A DNA stretch of 64,000 nt from Pseudomonas sp. RC10. Lineage in GTDB: Bacteria > Pseudomonadota > Gammaproteobacteria > Pseudomonadales > Pseudomonadaceae. Positions 53,282 through 62,452 of this stretch are shown here, piece after piece (positions within the stretch are counted from its first letter, which is position 1; each line of letters begins with the position of its first letter). Where the stretch lies: assembly GCF_038397775.1 (NCBI RefSeq), contig NZ_CP151650.1, positions 3,596,001-3,660,000 on the forward strand, written 5' to 3'. A program made the translations under genes and the position numbers. The notes beneath the pieces are model-generated. The model did not search any database. It was not told the DNA's origin and worked only from the letters and a program-made list of their open reading frames with translations.

Positions 53282-54217
53282 ATGCAGAAATCTGACGCGG
53301 AAGGCCTGTGGTCACACATCCACTGGCTGGCGATTCTGGAAGAGGTCGGCACCTATACGGCTGCCGCCACGCGCTTGGGGGTCAGTAAATCAGCGGTGAG
53401 CCAGCGGATTTCAGAGCTCGAAAAAGCCACCGGGCATCGTTTGGTGCAACGCACGACCCGCAGCGTTCGCCTGACGGATGCGGGGCAGTCTCTGGTCCGG
53501 GAAGTCCGTGGCGCGTTCGCGCACATTGCCGACAGTTTTTCTCAAGTGAGGGATTCCGCCGGGGCCGTACGCGGTCTGGTGAGGCTCACCGCGCCAGTGG
53601 CTTTCGCTCGCCAACACCTCGTGCCTCGGCTGTCCGGGTTTCTTGCGCGCCACCCAGACGTGCGCGTGCAACTGGACGTCTCGGACCATCTCAGTTCCAT
53701 GGCGGCTGAAGGGTATGACCTGGCGGTGCGCCACAGCTATCAGGTGCCCGACACTCATGTCGCCTGGAAACTCTGCGATACACGATCGGTCCTGGTGGCC
53801 ACCCCTGCCTACCTCGCAACCCACGGCCAACCCGATAACCCGATGGGGCTGGTTGATCACAATTGCCTCTTTTACCCACGCGGCGTGGATGCCCCCGCCT
53901 GGATGTTTGAACGTCCCGCCAAGGGAAAGCGCGCCGGGGAACGCCTGACGGTGCCCATCACCGGGAACTTCGCGACCAACAACAGCGAGGCGCTCCGCGA
54001 TGCCGCGCTTCAACATCTGGGGATCGCCCTGCTTCCAGACTTCAGCGCGCAGGCCGCCCTGGACAATGGGTCGCTCGTCCCGGTGCTGGGGCATTGGGCG
54101 CTGAAAGGCGCATTCGCCGAAGAGATTTATCTGATTCGCCCCTATTCTCGCCAGATCCCTCGTTCGGTGACCGCGCTGGTGGAATACTTACGGTCATGTT
54201 TCCACACCGGCTTTTAG
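53282..54217 (+). CDS. LysR family transcriptional regulator (CrgA-like)
   Basis: 311 residues from MQKSDAEGLWSH. Helix-turn-helix TYTAAATRLGVSKSAVSQRISELE is followed by the CrgA-type effector domain (VRLTAPVAFARQHLVPRLSGFL). The frame is open for 49 codons further upstream, but that part overlaps the tautomerase gene and has no family similarity. No clear ribosome site is seen. It probably controls the divergent tautomerase gene. Confidence 0.88.
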   Translation: MQKSDAEGLWSHIHWLAILEEVGTYTAAATRLGVSKSAVSQRISELEKATGHRLVQRTTRSVRLTDAGQSLVREVRGAFAHIADSFSQVRDSAGAVRGLVRLTAPVAFARQHLVPRLSGFLARHPDVRVQLDVSDHLSSMAAEGYDLAVRHSYQVPDTHVAWKLCDTRSVLVATPAYLATHGQPDNPMGLVDHNCLFYPRGVDAPAWMFERPAKGKRAGERLTVPITGNFATNNSEALRDAALQHLGIALLPDFSAQAALDNGSLVPVLGHWALKGAFAEEIYLIRPYSRQIPRSVTALVEYLRSCFHTGF

Positions 54218-54254
54218 AGCGACCCATGAATGCCAACCTCGGTAGCGCTGATAC

Positions 54255-55010
54255 ATGAAAGACGAATCTCCTAAAACCGACGTCGGCCCATCGACCTCCC
54301 CGGCGACCGGGCCAGGCACAGGTGCTGGTGCAGGCAAACGGGCGCCACGCGCTGCACAAGCCAAACCCGTTCACGCCGTCCAGTGCGAAGACGGCCTGGT
54401 GAGGCCGCCGTGGGCGACGACCGATCCGCTTCTGCGCGATTACTACGACACCGAGTGGGGCATGCCTGTGCGTGACGAACGAGGGCTCTTTGAGCGCCTC
54501 AGCCTTGAGGCGTTTCAGTCCGGGTTGTCCTGGGTCACCATCCTGCGTAAACGTGAAGCCTTCCGGCGTGCGTTCAAGCAGTTCGATCCGGAGCTGGTCG
54601 CATCATTCGATGAGCGCGACATCGAGCGCCTCATGGCCGATGCCGGGATCATTCGCAACCGCGCGAAGGTGTTGGCGACGATCAAAAACGCCCACGCGAC
54701 CCTTGCGCTTCGCGAACGCGGTGGCCTGGCGGCATTCATCTGGTCGTTCCAGCCCAAAGTAACGCCCGAGCCTCAGACCATGGCCGAGGTACCGACCACC
54801 TCGCCCGAGTCGTTGGCGCTGAGCAAAGCGTTGCAGAAAGCGGGGTTCGCCTTCGTGGGACCGACGACGATGTACGCCTTGATGGAAGCCACCGGCATCG
54901 TGGACACCCACCTGATGCAGAGTCACCGCCGTGGCAGCTCCGGGGTGTGGAGCAGCTCTGTTGTACCACGCCATGGGGGTCGCTCAGCGCCTGGCGCGCC
55001 TCGAACATAG
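54255..55010 (+). CDS. tag: DNA-3-methyladenine glycosylase I family protein without the zinc-site residues
   Basis: 251 residues. The Tag fold is clear: PPWATTDPLLRDYYDTEWG, then LFERLSLEAFQSGLSWVTIL with the catalytic Glu, KREAFRRAF, and a GFAFVGPTTMYALMEATG end. An Ala/Gly/Pro-rich N-terminal extension of about 45 residues is unusual. Of the E. coli zinc ligands (Cys4, His17, His175, Cys179), the first is Pro, the second Tyr (YYDTEWG) and the last Ser (HLMQSH); only His175 is kept. Base-excision repair of 3-methyladenine is the family role. The start has no good ribosome site. Confidence 0.87.
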   Translation: MKDESPKTDVGPSTSPATGPGTGAGAGKRAPRAAQAKPVHAVQCEDGLVRPPWATTDPLLRDYYDTEWGMPVRDERGLFERLSLEAFQSGLSWVTILRKREAFRRAFKQFDPELVASFDERDIERLMADAGIIRNRAKVLATIKNAHATLALRERGGLAAFIWSFQPKVTPEPQTMAEVPTTSPESLALSKALQKAGFAFVGPTTMYALMEATGIVDTHLMQSHRRGSSGVWSSSVVPRHGGRSAPGAPRT

Positions 55011-55091
55011 GGCGCTACCTGCCGTCGTCCCTTCCGCTGTCGAGGCGCAGCCGTCGGTAGACCGATGCAGCGACAGGCCACCGTTGGGTGC

Positions 55092-55880
55092 TCAATACCC
55101 GCCAGTCGGCGACGGCGGCGTATCCAGACTCTTGAATCGGCTGGACAACGCCTTGAGGCCGCGCATCAGTACCGTCGTATCGACACCCACGGCAACAAAC
55201 GTCGCGCCCAGCTCCAGATAGCGCCGTGCAAGACGTTCGTCGGGGGTGAGAATGCCCGCCGCTTTGCCCGCTTCGCAGATCCGCAGGATGGCCTGTTCGA
55301 TGGCGTCCTGCACGTCGGGGTGCCCGGGGTTGCCCCGATGGCCCATCGCAGCCGAGAGATCGGCGGGACCGATAAAGACCCCGTCCACGCCCTCGACCGC
55401 GATGATCGCGTCAAGGTTGGCCAGGCCTTCCAGGCTTTCCACTTGCACCAGCAGGCACACCGCGTCGTCCGCCTGATCCAGGTAATCCGCGATGGCGTTC
55501 CAGCGAGACGCCCGGGCCATGCCACTCCCCATGCCGCGAATGCCCTGAGGCGGATAGGTCACGGCACGCACCAGCGCTCGCGCCTGGTCAGCGGTGTCGA
55601 CCATGGGCACCAGCAAGGTTTGCGCGCCGATGTCGAGCAGTTGCTTGATCAGTGCAGCGTCGCCGGACATTGGGCGCACGATAGGCCGGGATCGATAAGG
55701 CGCGACCGCCTGCAACTGGCTCAGCACACTGCGCAGGTCATTGGGCGCATGTTCGCCATCGATCAGCAGCCAATCGAAACCGGCATTGGCCGCCAGCTCG
55801 GCAGAATAAGGATCTGCCAGTCCCAGCCACAGGCCGATCTGCGGTTGGCGTGCCATCAGGCGCTGTTTGAATTCGTTCAT
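55092..55880 (-). CDS. hpaI: 4-hydroxy-2-oxoheptanedioate aldolase-like (HpcH/HpaI family)
   Basis: 262 residues following E. coli HpaI closely: [50 protein letters not shown]. The metal-binding Glu and Asp lie in LVQVESLEG and FIGPADLS. It cleaves 4-hydroxy-2-oxo acids to pyruvate and an aldehyde. It lies 32 bases after hpaH in the same operon. The actual substrate may differ, since no homoprotocatechuate dioxygenase is present here. Start at 55880 (MNEFKQRL) has AGGTGA upstream. Confidence 0.92.
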   Translation of the reverse strand: MNEFKQRLMARQPQIGLWLGLADPYSAELAANAGFDWLLIDGEHAPNDLRSVLSQLQAVAPYRSRPIVRPMSGDAALIKQLLDIGAQTLLVPMVDTADQARALVRAVTYPPQGIRGMGSGMARASRWNAIADYLDQADDAVCLLVQVESLEGLANLDAIIAVEGVDGVFIGPADLSAAMGHRGNPGHPDVQDAIEQAILRICEAGKAAGILTPDERLARRYLELGATFVAVGVDTTVLMRGLKALSSRFKSLDTPPSPTGGY

Positions 55881-55912
55881 GGTCGTCACCTGTGGTGGAA
55901 AAACAAAGCGGG

Positions 55913-56731
55913 TCAGGCGAAGTGGCACGACACCGTGCCGAATTCGCCGTAATCAGCCATGACGGTGTCGCCACGGACCACATCGATGGGCCGGATGAAC
56001 GACCCGGCGAGGATCACCTGCCCGGCCTCCAGCCCCACGCCGTGGGCGTGCAGTCGGTTGACCAGCCAGGCCACGCCGTACGCCGGGTGGTTCAACACGC
56101 CGGCGGCCAGTCCCGTTTCCTCGACCTCGCCGTTTTTGCTGACGATGGCACCGATCCGGCGGATGTCCGCGTCGACGAGGCCCGGCTTGAACGCCCGTCC
56201 GCCGAGAATGATCGCGGCATTGGCCGCGTTGTCGCTGATGGTGTCGAGCACCGTGCGCGTGCGTCCGGTCTCGCTGTCCCGGCGCTGGATGCGTGCATCC
56301 AGCACTTCCAGCGCGGGGGTGATGTAGGCCGTGGCCTCCAGCACGTCGAACAGCGTACAGTCCGGCCCGGACAGCGGCTTGCTCAACACGAACGCCAGTT
56401 CCGCCTCGATTTTCAGTTCAATGAAACGCTCAGTCGGAATGCGTGCGCCGTCGGCGTAAAACATGTCGTCCAGCAACACGCCAAAATCCGGTTCATCGAT
56501 GTTCACCGCGCGACGCATGGCGTTGGACGTCAGGCCGATCTTGTGCCCCTTCACCTGGCGGCCCGAGGCGACTTTGTGTTCGATCCACGCCGATTGAATG
56601 GCATAGGCGTCCGCCAGGTTCATGTCCGGGTATTGCAGGGAAAACTGCCGGCATTGCTGGCGGTGCTGTTCAGCGTGCGCCAGTTGGCTGGCGGCGTGCC
56701 GCGTTTGTTCAAGCGTGAGCACCGGCGTCAT
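55913..56731 (-). CDS. hpaH: 2-oxo-hept-4-ene-1,7-dioate hydratase-like
   Basis: 272 residues, close to E. coli HpaH (267): [45 protein letters not shown] with the metal-binding Glu pair, and [13 protein letters not shown]. It adds water to 2-oxo-4-enoic diacids before aldol cleavage by HpaI. Start overlaps the preceding FAH-family gene by 4 bases (ATGA). Confidence 0.93.
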   Translation of the reverse strand: MTPVLTLEQTRHAASQLAHAEQHRQQCRQFSLQYPDMNLADAYAIQSAWIEHKVASGRQVKGHKIGLTSNAMRRAVNIDEPDFGVLLDDMFYADGARIPTERFIELKIEAELAFVLSKPLSGPDCTLFDVLEATAYITPALEVLDARIQRRDSETGRTRTVLDTISDNAANAAIILGGRAFKPGLVDADIRRIGAIVSKNGEVEETGLAAGVLNHPAYGVAWLVNRLHAHGVGLEAGQVILAGSFIRPIDVVRGDTVMADYGEFGTVSCHFA

Positions 56732-57594
56732 GATTCCTGCTCCACGGGGTTGCGCAGCACGCCCACGCCCACCACCTCGACTTCCACCACGTCCCCCGGT
56801 TGCAGGAAACGCGGCGGGTCGAAACGAATTCCTGCCCCAGTCGGCGTGCCGGTCACGATCAGGTCACCGGTTTCCAGCGTGGTGAACGTCGAAAGGTAGG
56901 CAATCAGGTGGCCGAAATCGAACATCAAACGGGCCGTCGTGTCCTCTTGGCGCAGTTCGCCGTTCACGCGCGTGAGCAGATGAAGATTGCCGAAGCCCTC
57001 AGGGAATTCGTCAGCCGTTACCACCCACGGCCCATAGGAGCCGGAACGGTGGAAGTTTTTGCCTTGGGTCACGTTAAATTTGGCGTGGTGCACCCAGTCG
57101 CGAATCGTGCCCTCGTTGACGCAGGTCAGGCCGCCGATATGAGCCAGCGCCTGATCGTCCGGGATGCGGCGACCGCCCTGGCCAATGACGATACCAATCT
57201 CCCCTTCGTAATCCAGCTGCCGGGACTCATGGGGCTGGAGCAACGCTTGATCCGGCGCAGAAAACGAATCCGGCACGCGCATGAAAATGCTCGGGTATGT
57301 CGGCAGCTCGCTGCCGTCCTTGTATTCGGCATTGCGCTGCGCGTAGTTGACCCCGATGCAGAAAATCTTTTTCGGCGCCGGGACCGGCAGTTGCAACGTG
57401 ACGGCGGACAACGGGCAGTCCGCCTGAGCGCCTGTGACCAGGGTTTTGACCTCGGCAAGCACTTGAGCCGGTGCACCCAGCAGCGCGGCGACGCCGCCAA
57501 GCTCCGGAAAGCGCTGACCGAGATCGATCACGCCGTCGTCAACCACGGCGCCCCACGTGCTGATACCTGCGTGCGTGTACGTGATCAGTTTCAT
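56728..57594 (-). CDS. Fumarylacetoacetate hydrolase family protein
   Basis: 288 residues. KIFCIGVNYAQRNAEY, QLDYEGEIGIVIG (metal-binding Glu residues) and GDLIVTGTPTGAG define a single-domain FAH protein. Relatives act as 2-hydroxyhepta-2,4-diene-dioate isomerase/decarboxylase (as HpaG) or acylpyruvate hydrolase. E. coli HpaG is a two-domain fusion about 430 long, so this is not its full equivalent. It overlaps both neighbours by 4 bases. Confidence 0.9.
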   Translation of the reverse strand: MKLITYTHAGISTWGAVVDDGVIDLGQRFPELGGVAALLGAPAQVLAEVKTLVTGAQADCPLSAVTLQLPVPAPKKIFCIGVNYAQRNAEYKDGSELPTYPSIFMRVPDSFSAPDQALLQPHESRQLDYEGEIGIVIGQGGRRIPDDQALAHIGGLTCVNEGTIRDWVHHAKFNVTQGKNFHRSGSYGPWVVTADEFPEGFGNLHLLTRVNGELRQEDTTARLMFDFGHLIAYLSTFTTLETGDLIVTGTPTGAGIRFDPPRFLQPGDVVEVEVVGVGVLRNPVEQES

Positions 57595-58478
57595 GGCTCA
57601 AATCCAAAGAGGTGTGCAGGGTTGGTGACCAGAATGCGCTGCAACGTCGCGGGCTCAGGAGCGAAGCGATACAGCAGCTCCATCAACGCCCCTTCGTTCG
57701 GCGGTTGTTTCGTTGAGAGGGGGTGCGGCCAGTCGCTGCCCCACAGGCAACGTTCGGGTGCAGCGGCGATCAGCGTCTGGGCGAGCGGCAGAACGTCGTC
57801 CCACGGTTCGCCTTGAGTCGAGATTTTTTCGGACAGCGACAGCATCACCCAGAAGTGGCCTTCGCCCAGCAGTCCCAGCACCCTGTCGAGACTCGGGTCA
57901 GTTCGCCCCAGCGAGGGTTTGGCGCGCCCCATGTGATCGATGACCACCGGCACTTTGAGGTGTTCGAAATCCTTCAATTGCTCGACGACGCCGTCCGCCG
58001 AAGGCTGCACTTTGACGTACCAGCCCAACTCGGCAACGAGGTCCAGCGCCCGGCGCAGTTCTGCCGGGGAAAAATTGATGCCCAGCCCGGCGCGGCTGAA
58101 CCGCGCACCGCGCACCCCGGCGTCGTTCAGGCGTTGAAGCTGGCGGTCATGGCCGTCCATCAACACGGCGGCGTTTGCACAGCCTGCGTAACGACGGGGG
58201 CCACCACCGGCATTCAGGCCTTCGAGGGCGTCCAGCACCACGCTGTGGTCGGCGCCGTAGGTGGTGGCCTGCACGATCACACCGCGCTGAATGCCCAATG
58301 TGCGATGCAGATCGCGGGCCACTTCCCACGTGGCGGACGGCATGCTGTACGCAGCTTCCGGCTGGATAGGGTAACGGTCCCGAGGGCCGAACACATGAAA
58401 CTGGCTATCGCAGGACAACGCCGGCGGCAGGGGCACCGGTGCTCGGGGACGGGGATCAAACGGCAGGTAGTCAGGCAT
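57591..58478 (-). CDS. Amidohydrolase superfamily protein (2-pyrone-4,6-dicarboxylate lactonase/LigI-like)
   Basis: 295 residues, TIM barrel. DSQFHVFGP replaces the usual H-x-H, VVIDHMGR and LWGSDWPHP carry the later metal or catalytic residues. This matches the LigI/D-galactarolactone isomerase-like group, which opens lactones. It is first of the four-gene unit, so a lactone may be the entry compound. Start at 58478 (MPDYLPFDP) fits the family; the ribosome site is weak. Confidence 0.85.
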   Translation of the reverse strand: MPDYLPFDPRPRAPVPLPPALSCDSQFHVFGPRDRYPIQPEAAYSMPSATWEVARDLHRTLGIQRGVIVQATTYGADHSVVLDALEGLNAGGGPRRYAGCANAAVLMDGHDRQLQRLNDAGVRGARFSRAGLGINFSPAELRRALDLVAELGWYVKVQPSADGVVEQLKDFEHLKVPVVIDHMGRAKPSLGRTDPSLDRVLGLLGEGHFWVMLSLSEKISTQGEPWDDVLPLAQTLIAAAPERCLWGSDWPHPLSTKQPPNEGALMELLYRFAPEPATLQRILVTNPAHLFGFEP

Positions 58479-58661
58479 GGGGTGTGCTCGTGTTGGAGAA
58501 CCTGATCCGACTGTAAGAACGGCTCGGCAGCCCAGCAACGGGCCTCTTGAATTTGATTCCGGCTGGTGGACTCTTTGCAGGGATGCGGCTTGTAGCACCG
58601 CGGCAGGGGTCGCTATCAATAACGTCACCCTTCTGCCTTATCGCGTTTTGCGGAGTACCTC

Positions 58662-59069
58662 ATGAGCCATCGCCAGACCATTCACCTGGATCAGTTTTCC
58701 CACACCAATCCGATTCCGGCCGCCTGCCGCCGCGGCCCGCTGCTGATGACCGGCGTTATCAATGGGAACGACCCGAAAACCGGGGATTTGCCCGAGGACC
58801 TCGAAACCCAATGCCAGCACATGTTCAGCCACATCAACGCCATCTTGCAGGCCGCCGGCGCCCTTCCGGACGACATGGTGAAAATGACCGTCTGGATGCA
58901 GGACCGGGATCAGCGCGGCCCCTTGAACGCGCAGTGGCTCAGCCTGTTTCCTGATCCGGACAACCGCCCGGCACGCCACGCCATTCAGGCCGCGACGCCC
59001 TCAAAATTTCTGATCCAGTGTGAGTTCACCGCGTGGGTCGATGAAACCCGCACCCCACAGGCCAGATAA
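58662..59069 (+). CDS. RidA family protein
   Basis: 135 residues with the RidA fold; the conserved Arg is in NRPARHAIQ and Glu in IQCEFTAW. GGAG lies 6 bases before ATG 58662. It is divergent from the lactonase/FAH/HpaH/HpaI operon and precedes an IclR regulator. Some catabolic RidA proteins are 2-aminomuconate deaminases, which would fit a ring-cleavage-like pathway; that is inference. Confidence 0.87.
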   Translation: MSHRQTIHLDQFSHTNPIPAACRRGPLLMTGVINGNDPKTGDLPEDLETQCQHMFSHINAILQAAGALPDDMVKMTVWMQDRDQRGPLNAQWLSLFPDPDNRPARHAIQAATPSKFLIQCEFTAWVDETRTPQAR

Positions 59070-59141
59070 AAGTCCACGGTGCGGAACAAAATCTTCCGCC
59101 ACGGCTGTTCAGGACGTGTGAGCCGCACCACTATGCAGAAC

Positions 59142-59177
59142 AACGTGAAGTGCAACGTGAAGAGCAACGTGAAGACC
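59142..59177 (+). repeat. Three tandem 12-base repeats upstream of the IclR gene
   Basis: AACGTGAAGTGC, AACGTGAAGAGC and AACGTGAAGACC follow each other without gaps, and AACG begins a fourth. They lie 58-93 bases before the preferred IclR start. If an earlier start were used they would encode NVK-x repeats. Confidence 0.85.
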
Positions 59178-59234
59178 AACGCCGCATCCATCGCGGGCCC
59201 GTTCAACCGACCGACCACCCGCTTCGAGGCGCCG

Positions 59235-60035
59235 ATGAGCCGTCAGCCAACACCCACTGACATGAGTGACAACACGTCGACAGTGCGCTCGCTGACCCGA
59301 GCCTTTCAGGTGCTGCGCATCCTGGCTTTGGGCCAGGAGCAAGGCATGCGGCTGGTCGACGTGGTGCGTCACACGCAACTGTCGCGGCCCACGGTGCACC
59401 GCCTGCTGCAAGCGCTGATCGATGAAAATGCGGCGGAACAGGACCCGGTGACCCGCCGCTACCGGGTGGGCGGAGAGATTTCCATGCTGGCGCTGGCCCG
59501 CCCTTCCCGATCGCCGCTGCGCAAACTGGCTGAGCCGCATTTGCAGTATTTGAGCGATCAACTGGGCGACACGGTGTTCATTACTGTGCGCAGCGGTCGA
59601 GACTCGGTGTGCCTGGACCGGCGTCTCGGCAGCTACCCCATCAAGGTGATGTCCATCGACGTCGGCACCCGTCGGCCTTTGGGTGTCGGCGTCGCCGGTG
59701 TGGTGCTGCTGTGCGGCCTGCCCGATGAAGAGGCCGAATACCTGCTGCAACTGGACAAGGCGCGGCTGGAGACGTCCAACCTCACCATCGAAGAGATCAA
59801 ATCACGCATCACCGCCGCCAAGGCCCGAGGGTTTGCTTATGCCGCGCAAGGCGTCACCCAAGGCACGGCCGCTGTTTCGGTGCCGATTTACGGGCCTGCG
59901 GGCGAGATCGTCGCCGCTTTGAGCGTGGCCGCTGTCGCCAGCAACCTGACGCAAGACCGGGTGCCCGCGACAGCCGCCGTGTTGGTCGAACAGGCCGCCT
60001 TGATCAGCAAACGCCTCACCGCCCGAGAGCACTAG
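59235..60035 (+). CDS. IclR family transcriptional regulator
   Basis: 266 residues from MSRQPTPTDM. The winged helix (MRLVDVVRHTQLSRPTVHRLLQ) precedes an IclR effector domain (VGTRRPLGVGVAGVVLL, AVSVPIYGPAGEIVAALSVA). ATG 59235 is preferred because GAGG lies 5 bases before it and the length fits the family. The frame extends back to 59079 through the tandem repeats without IclR similarity. It likely controls the HpaIH operon and the MFS gene downstream. Confidence 0.9.
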   Translation: MSRQPTPTDMSDNTSTVRSLTRAFQVLRILALGQEQGMRLVDVVRHTQLSRPTVHRLLQALIDENAAEQDPVTRRYRVGGEISMLALARPSRSPLRKLAEPHLQYLSDQLGDTVFITVRSGRDSVCLDRRLGSYPIKVMSIDVGTRRPLGVGVAGVVLLCGLPDEEAEYLLQLDKARLETSNLTIEEIKSRITAAKARGFAYAAQGVTQGTAAVSVPIYGPAGEIVAALSVAAVASNLTQDRVPATAAVLVEQAALISKRLTAREH

Positions 60036-60088
60036 TTCGCACGTTCAACTGCACCAATCCGCTTCATTCCGATTTCTGTTCCCACTCG

Positions 60089-60096
60089 AATAATAA
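60089..60096 (+). promoter_or_regulatory. Candidate Crc/Hfq site at the MFS ribosome site
   Basis: AATAATAA fits AAnAAnAA and is directly followed by GAGG, the ribosome site of the MFS gene at 60109. Confidence 0.55.
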
Positions 60097-60108
60097 GAGG
60101 AACCGTAG

Positions 60109-61422
60109 ATGCGCACCGACCTGCATCGCTCTGTCGTAGAACCCGCCGTGTCCAGCCCGGACGCGCTCTTGAACCGGATCGCCTGGCGTATCCTGCCGTT
60201 CCTGTTCATCTGCTACGTCCTGTGCAACATCGACCGCTCGAACGTCGCCATCGCACACCTGGAATTCAGTGCCGAGATTGGCCTGAGCGCAGCACAGTAC
60301 GGGCTGGGCGCATCGCTGTTTTTCATCGGCTACATCCTCTTCGAAGTGCCCAGCAACATGATGCTGGAACGCTTCGGCGCACGGTTCACCCTGACCCGGA
60401 TCATGGTGCTGTGGGGGCTGGTTACGGCGGGCTTCATGCTGGTCCAGAGCGTGGGCGGGTTTTACCTGGCGCGTATCCTGCTGGGCATCGCCGAGGCCGG
60501 GTTTCTGCCAGGCATGATCCTTTACCTCAGCTACTGGTTTCCGGCATCACGGCGCGGCCGGATCACCTCGTGGTTCACCCTGGGGATTCCCGTTGCCGGG
60601 GTCATCGGCAGCCCGCTGTCGAGTTTCCTGATGGTCTATTTCGACGGCTGGCACGGTCTGAGCGGCTGGAAATGGATGTTCATCATGGAAGGCGGCATCA
60701 CCGTGCTATTGGGCGTGCTGGCGTGGGTCGTACTCGATGACAAACCCTCCACCTCGAAACACCTGAACAGCGACGAAAAACAGACGCTGATCGACGCCAT
60801 CGAACGCGAGCAGACCGGCCCCCGCGAAACCGTCGTCAACCACCGATTGCTGACTACGCTGCGGTCACCCGTGACCCTGGCGCTGGGCTTCGTCTACTTC
60901 GCCATCGTCATGTCGATGGTCGTGCTGAATTATTGGGCGCCGTCCTTCATCAAGGAAGCGGTCGGCGGCACCACCAGCACGATTGCCATGCTGTCGGCAG
61001 GCCTGTACGCCGTGGGTGCGCTGGGCATGATTGTCATGGGCTGGTTGTCCGATCGCTACATGCAGCGACGCCGCTTCGTCGCCGCCGCCCTGGTGGCAGG
61101 CGCTCTCGCCTACAGCGTCATCGCTTCGCAATGGGTATCGGGTTTCAGCTCGTATTCGGTGCTGATGCTCGCGGCCTTTTTCACCTATGGCGCGATGCCG
61201 GTGTTCTGGAGCATCCCGGCGTCGGTCATGAGCAAACAACAGGCCGCCATCGGCATCGCCGCGATCAGCGCACTGGCCAACGTCGCGGGCATGATCGGTC
61301 CGGCGATCATCGGCTGGTCGAAAAGCGCCACCGGTTTCTATGCTGCTGGCATTTATCTGATCGCGGTGACGCTGTTGCTGGGAGCGGTGGTCGTGATGCT
61401 CAGGTATTCGAAACCTGCTTGA
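60109..61422 (+). CDS. MFS transporter, anion:cation symporter family
   Basis: 437 residues, about 12 membrane segments, with ACS-family marks CNIDRSNVAIAHLEF and GIAEAGFLPGMILYLSYWFP. It lies 73 bases after the IclR gene and probably imports the acid handled by the HpaIH/FAH/lactonase operon. GAGG is 8 bases before ATG. Confidence 0.92.
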   Translation: MRTDLHRSVVEPAVSSPDALLNRIAWRILPFLFICYVLCNIDRSNVAIAHLEFSAEIGLSAAQYGLGASLFFIGYILFEVPSNMMLERFGARFTLTRIMVLWGLVTAGFMLVQSVGGFYLARILLGIAEAGFLPGMILYLSYWFPASRRGRITSWFTLGIPVAGVIGSPLSSFLMVYFDGWHGLSGWKWMFIMEGGITVLLGVLAWVVLDDKPSTSKHLNSDEKQTLIDAIEREQTGPRETVVNHRLLTTLRSPVTLALGFVYFAIVMSMVVLNYWAPSFIKEAVGGTTSTIAMLSAGLYAVGALGMIVMGWLSDRYMQRRRFVAAALVAGALAYSVIASQWVSGFSSYSVLMLAAFFTYGAMPVFWSIPASVMSKQQAAIGIAAISALANVAGMIGPAIIGWSKSATGFYAAGIYLIAVTLLLGAVVVMLRYSKPA

Positions 61423-61446
61423 GAGGTTAAAAGATAGAGGGCGGGT

Positions 61447-62439
61447 TCAGCCTCCTGTCATGTTCATGAAGCGCACCACTTGGACGTCGCCTTGAGGGTC
61501 GAACTCATGCCGGAGCGGCTTGCTGCGCAACGCGTCCTGCACGGCCTCGATCAACGGTCCGTCAACCAACGGGTGGCGCCGTAGCAACGCGCGCAGGTCG
61601 AGGGCGTTTTCATGGCCGAGGCATAACAGCAAACGCCCTTCGACGGTCATGCGCACCCGATTGCAACTGGGGCAAAAGTTGTGGCTGTGGGGCGAGATAA
61701 GACCGATTCGGGTGTCCGGATGGTCGGTCAGACGCAGGTAGCGCGCCGGGCCACCGCTGCTTTCCAGACTTTCATGCAGCGAAAACTCACGGGCAATGAG
61801 TTGCTGAACCTCATCGCTGGAACAGAACGCCTCTTGCCGCGCCCGACCCACTTCCCCCAGCGGCATTTCTTCGATGAAGGCGATGTCGATGCCCTGTCCG
61901 ATGGCGTAGCGCACCAACGGCAGCACCTCATCCAGATTGCGTCCCTTCATGACCACGCAGTTTAACTTGACCCGCTCGAATCCGGCCCTTGTTGCGGCCT
62001 CGATCCCGCGCAGCACCTGATCGAGATCGCCGTGACGAGTGATCGCCCGAAAGCGCTCTGGGTCCAGGCTGTCGAGGCTGATGTTCAGGCGTTTGACACC
62101 GGCCTCTGCCAGAGGCCGCGCCAGCCGCTGCAATTGCGAGCCGTTGCTGGTCATCACCAACTCGCGCAGCCCTGGCAACGCTGCGATGCGGCGGCACAGC
62201 TCGACAATGCCAGGGCGAACCAGGGGCTCACCTCCGGTCAGCCGTATCTTGCGCACGCCCAGTCCCACGAACACGGCGGCCACCCGATGCAGTTCCTCAA
62301 GGCTGAGCACCTGTTGGCGGGGCAGGAAGGTCATGTGTTCGGCCATGCAATACACGCAGCGAAAATCACAGCGGTCGGTCACTGACAGCCGCAGGTAATC
62401 GATGTGTCGACCAAAGCCGTCCTGCATTACCGTGTTCAT
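61447..62439 (-). CDS. moaA: GTP 3',8-cyclase (molybdenum cofactor biosynthesis)
   Basis: 330 residues. The radical-SAM cluster is C24, C28, C31 (CDFRCVYC), the C-terminal cluster lies in [10 protein letters not shown] and LLLCLG, and the protein ends in the conserved double glycine (MTGG) needed for activity. It makes the first intermediate of molybdopterin. Last gene of a nar-type operon (narI, isomerase, moaA), so it probably supplies cofactor during nitrate respiration. Start at 62439 has GGAGG upstream. Confidence 0.95.
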   Translation of the reverse strand: MNTVMQDGFGRHIDYLRLSVTDRCDFRCVYCMAEHMTFLPRQQVLSLEELHRVAAVFVGLGVRKIRLTGGEPLVRPGIVELCRRIAALPGLRELVMTSNGSQLQRLARPLAEAGVKRLNISLDSLDPERFRAITRHGDLDQVLRGIEAATRAGFERVKLNCVVMKGRNLDEVLPLVRYAIGQGIDIAFIEEMPLGEVGRARQEAFCSSDEVQQLIAREFSLHESLESSGGPARYLRLTDHPDTRIGLISPHSHNFCPSCNRVRMTVEGRLLLCLGHENALDLRALLRRHPLVDGPLIEAVQDALRSKPLRHEFDPQGDVQVVRFMNMTGG

Positions 62440-62452
62440 GTTCTGCCTCCAG

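Noticed and set aside
59142..59177. CRISPR-like array
   Set aside because: Units are 12 bases with no spacers and no cas genes; it is a simple tandem repeat.
59079..59234. N-terminal extension of the IclR protein encoding NVK repeats
   Set aside because: GAGG precedes the start at 59235 and the shorter form fits the family length; the extension is low-complexity.
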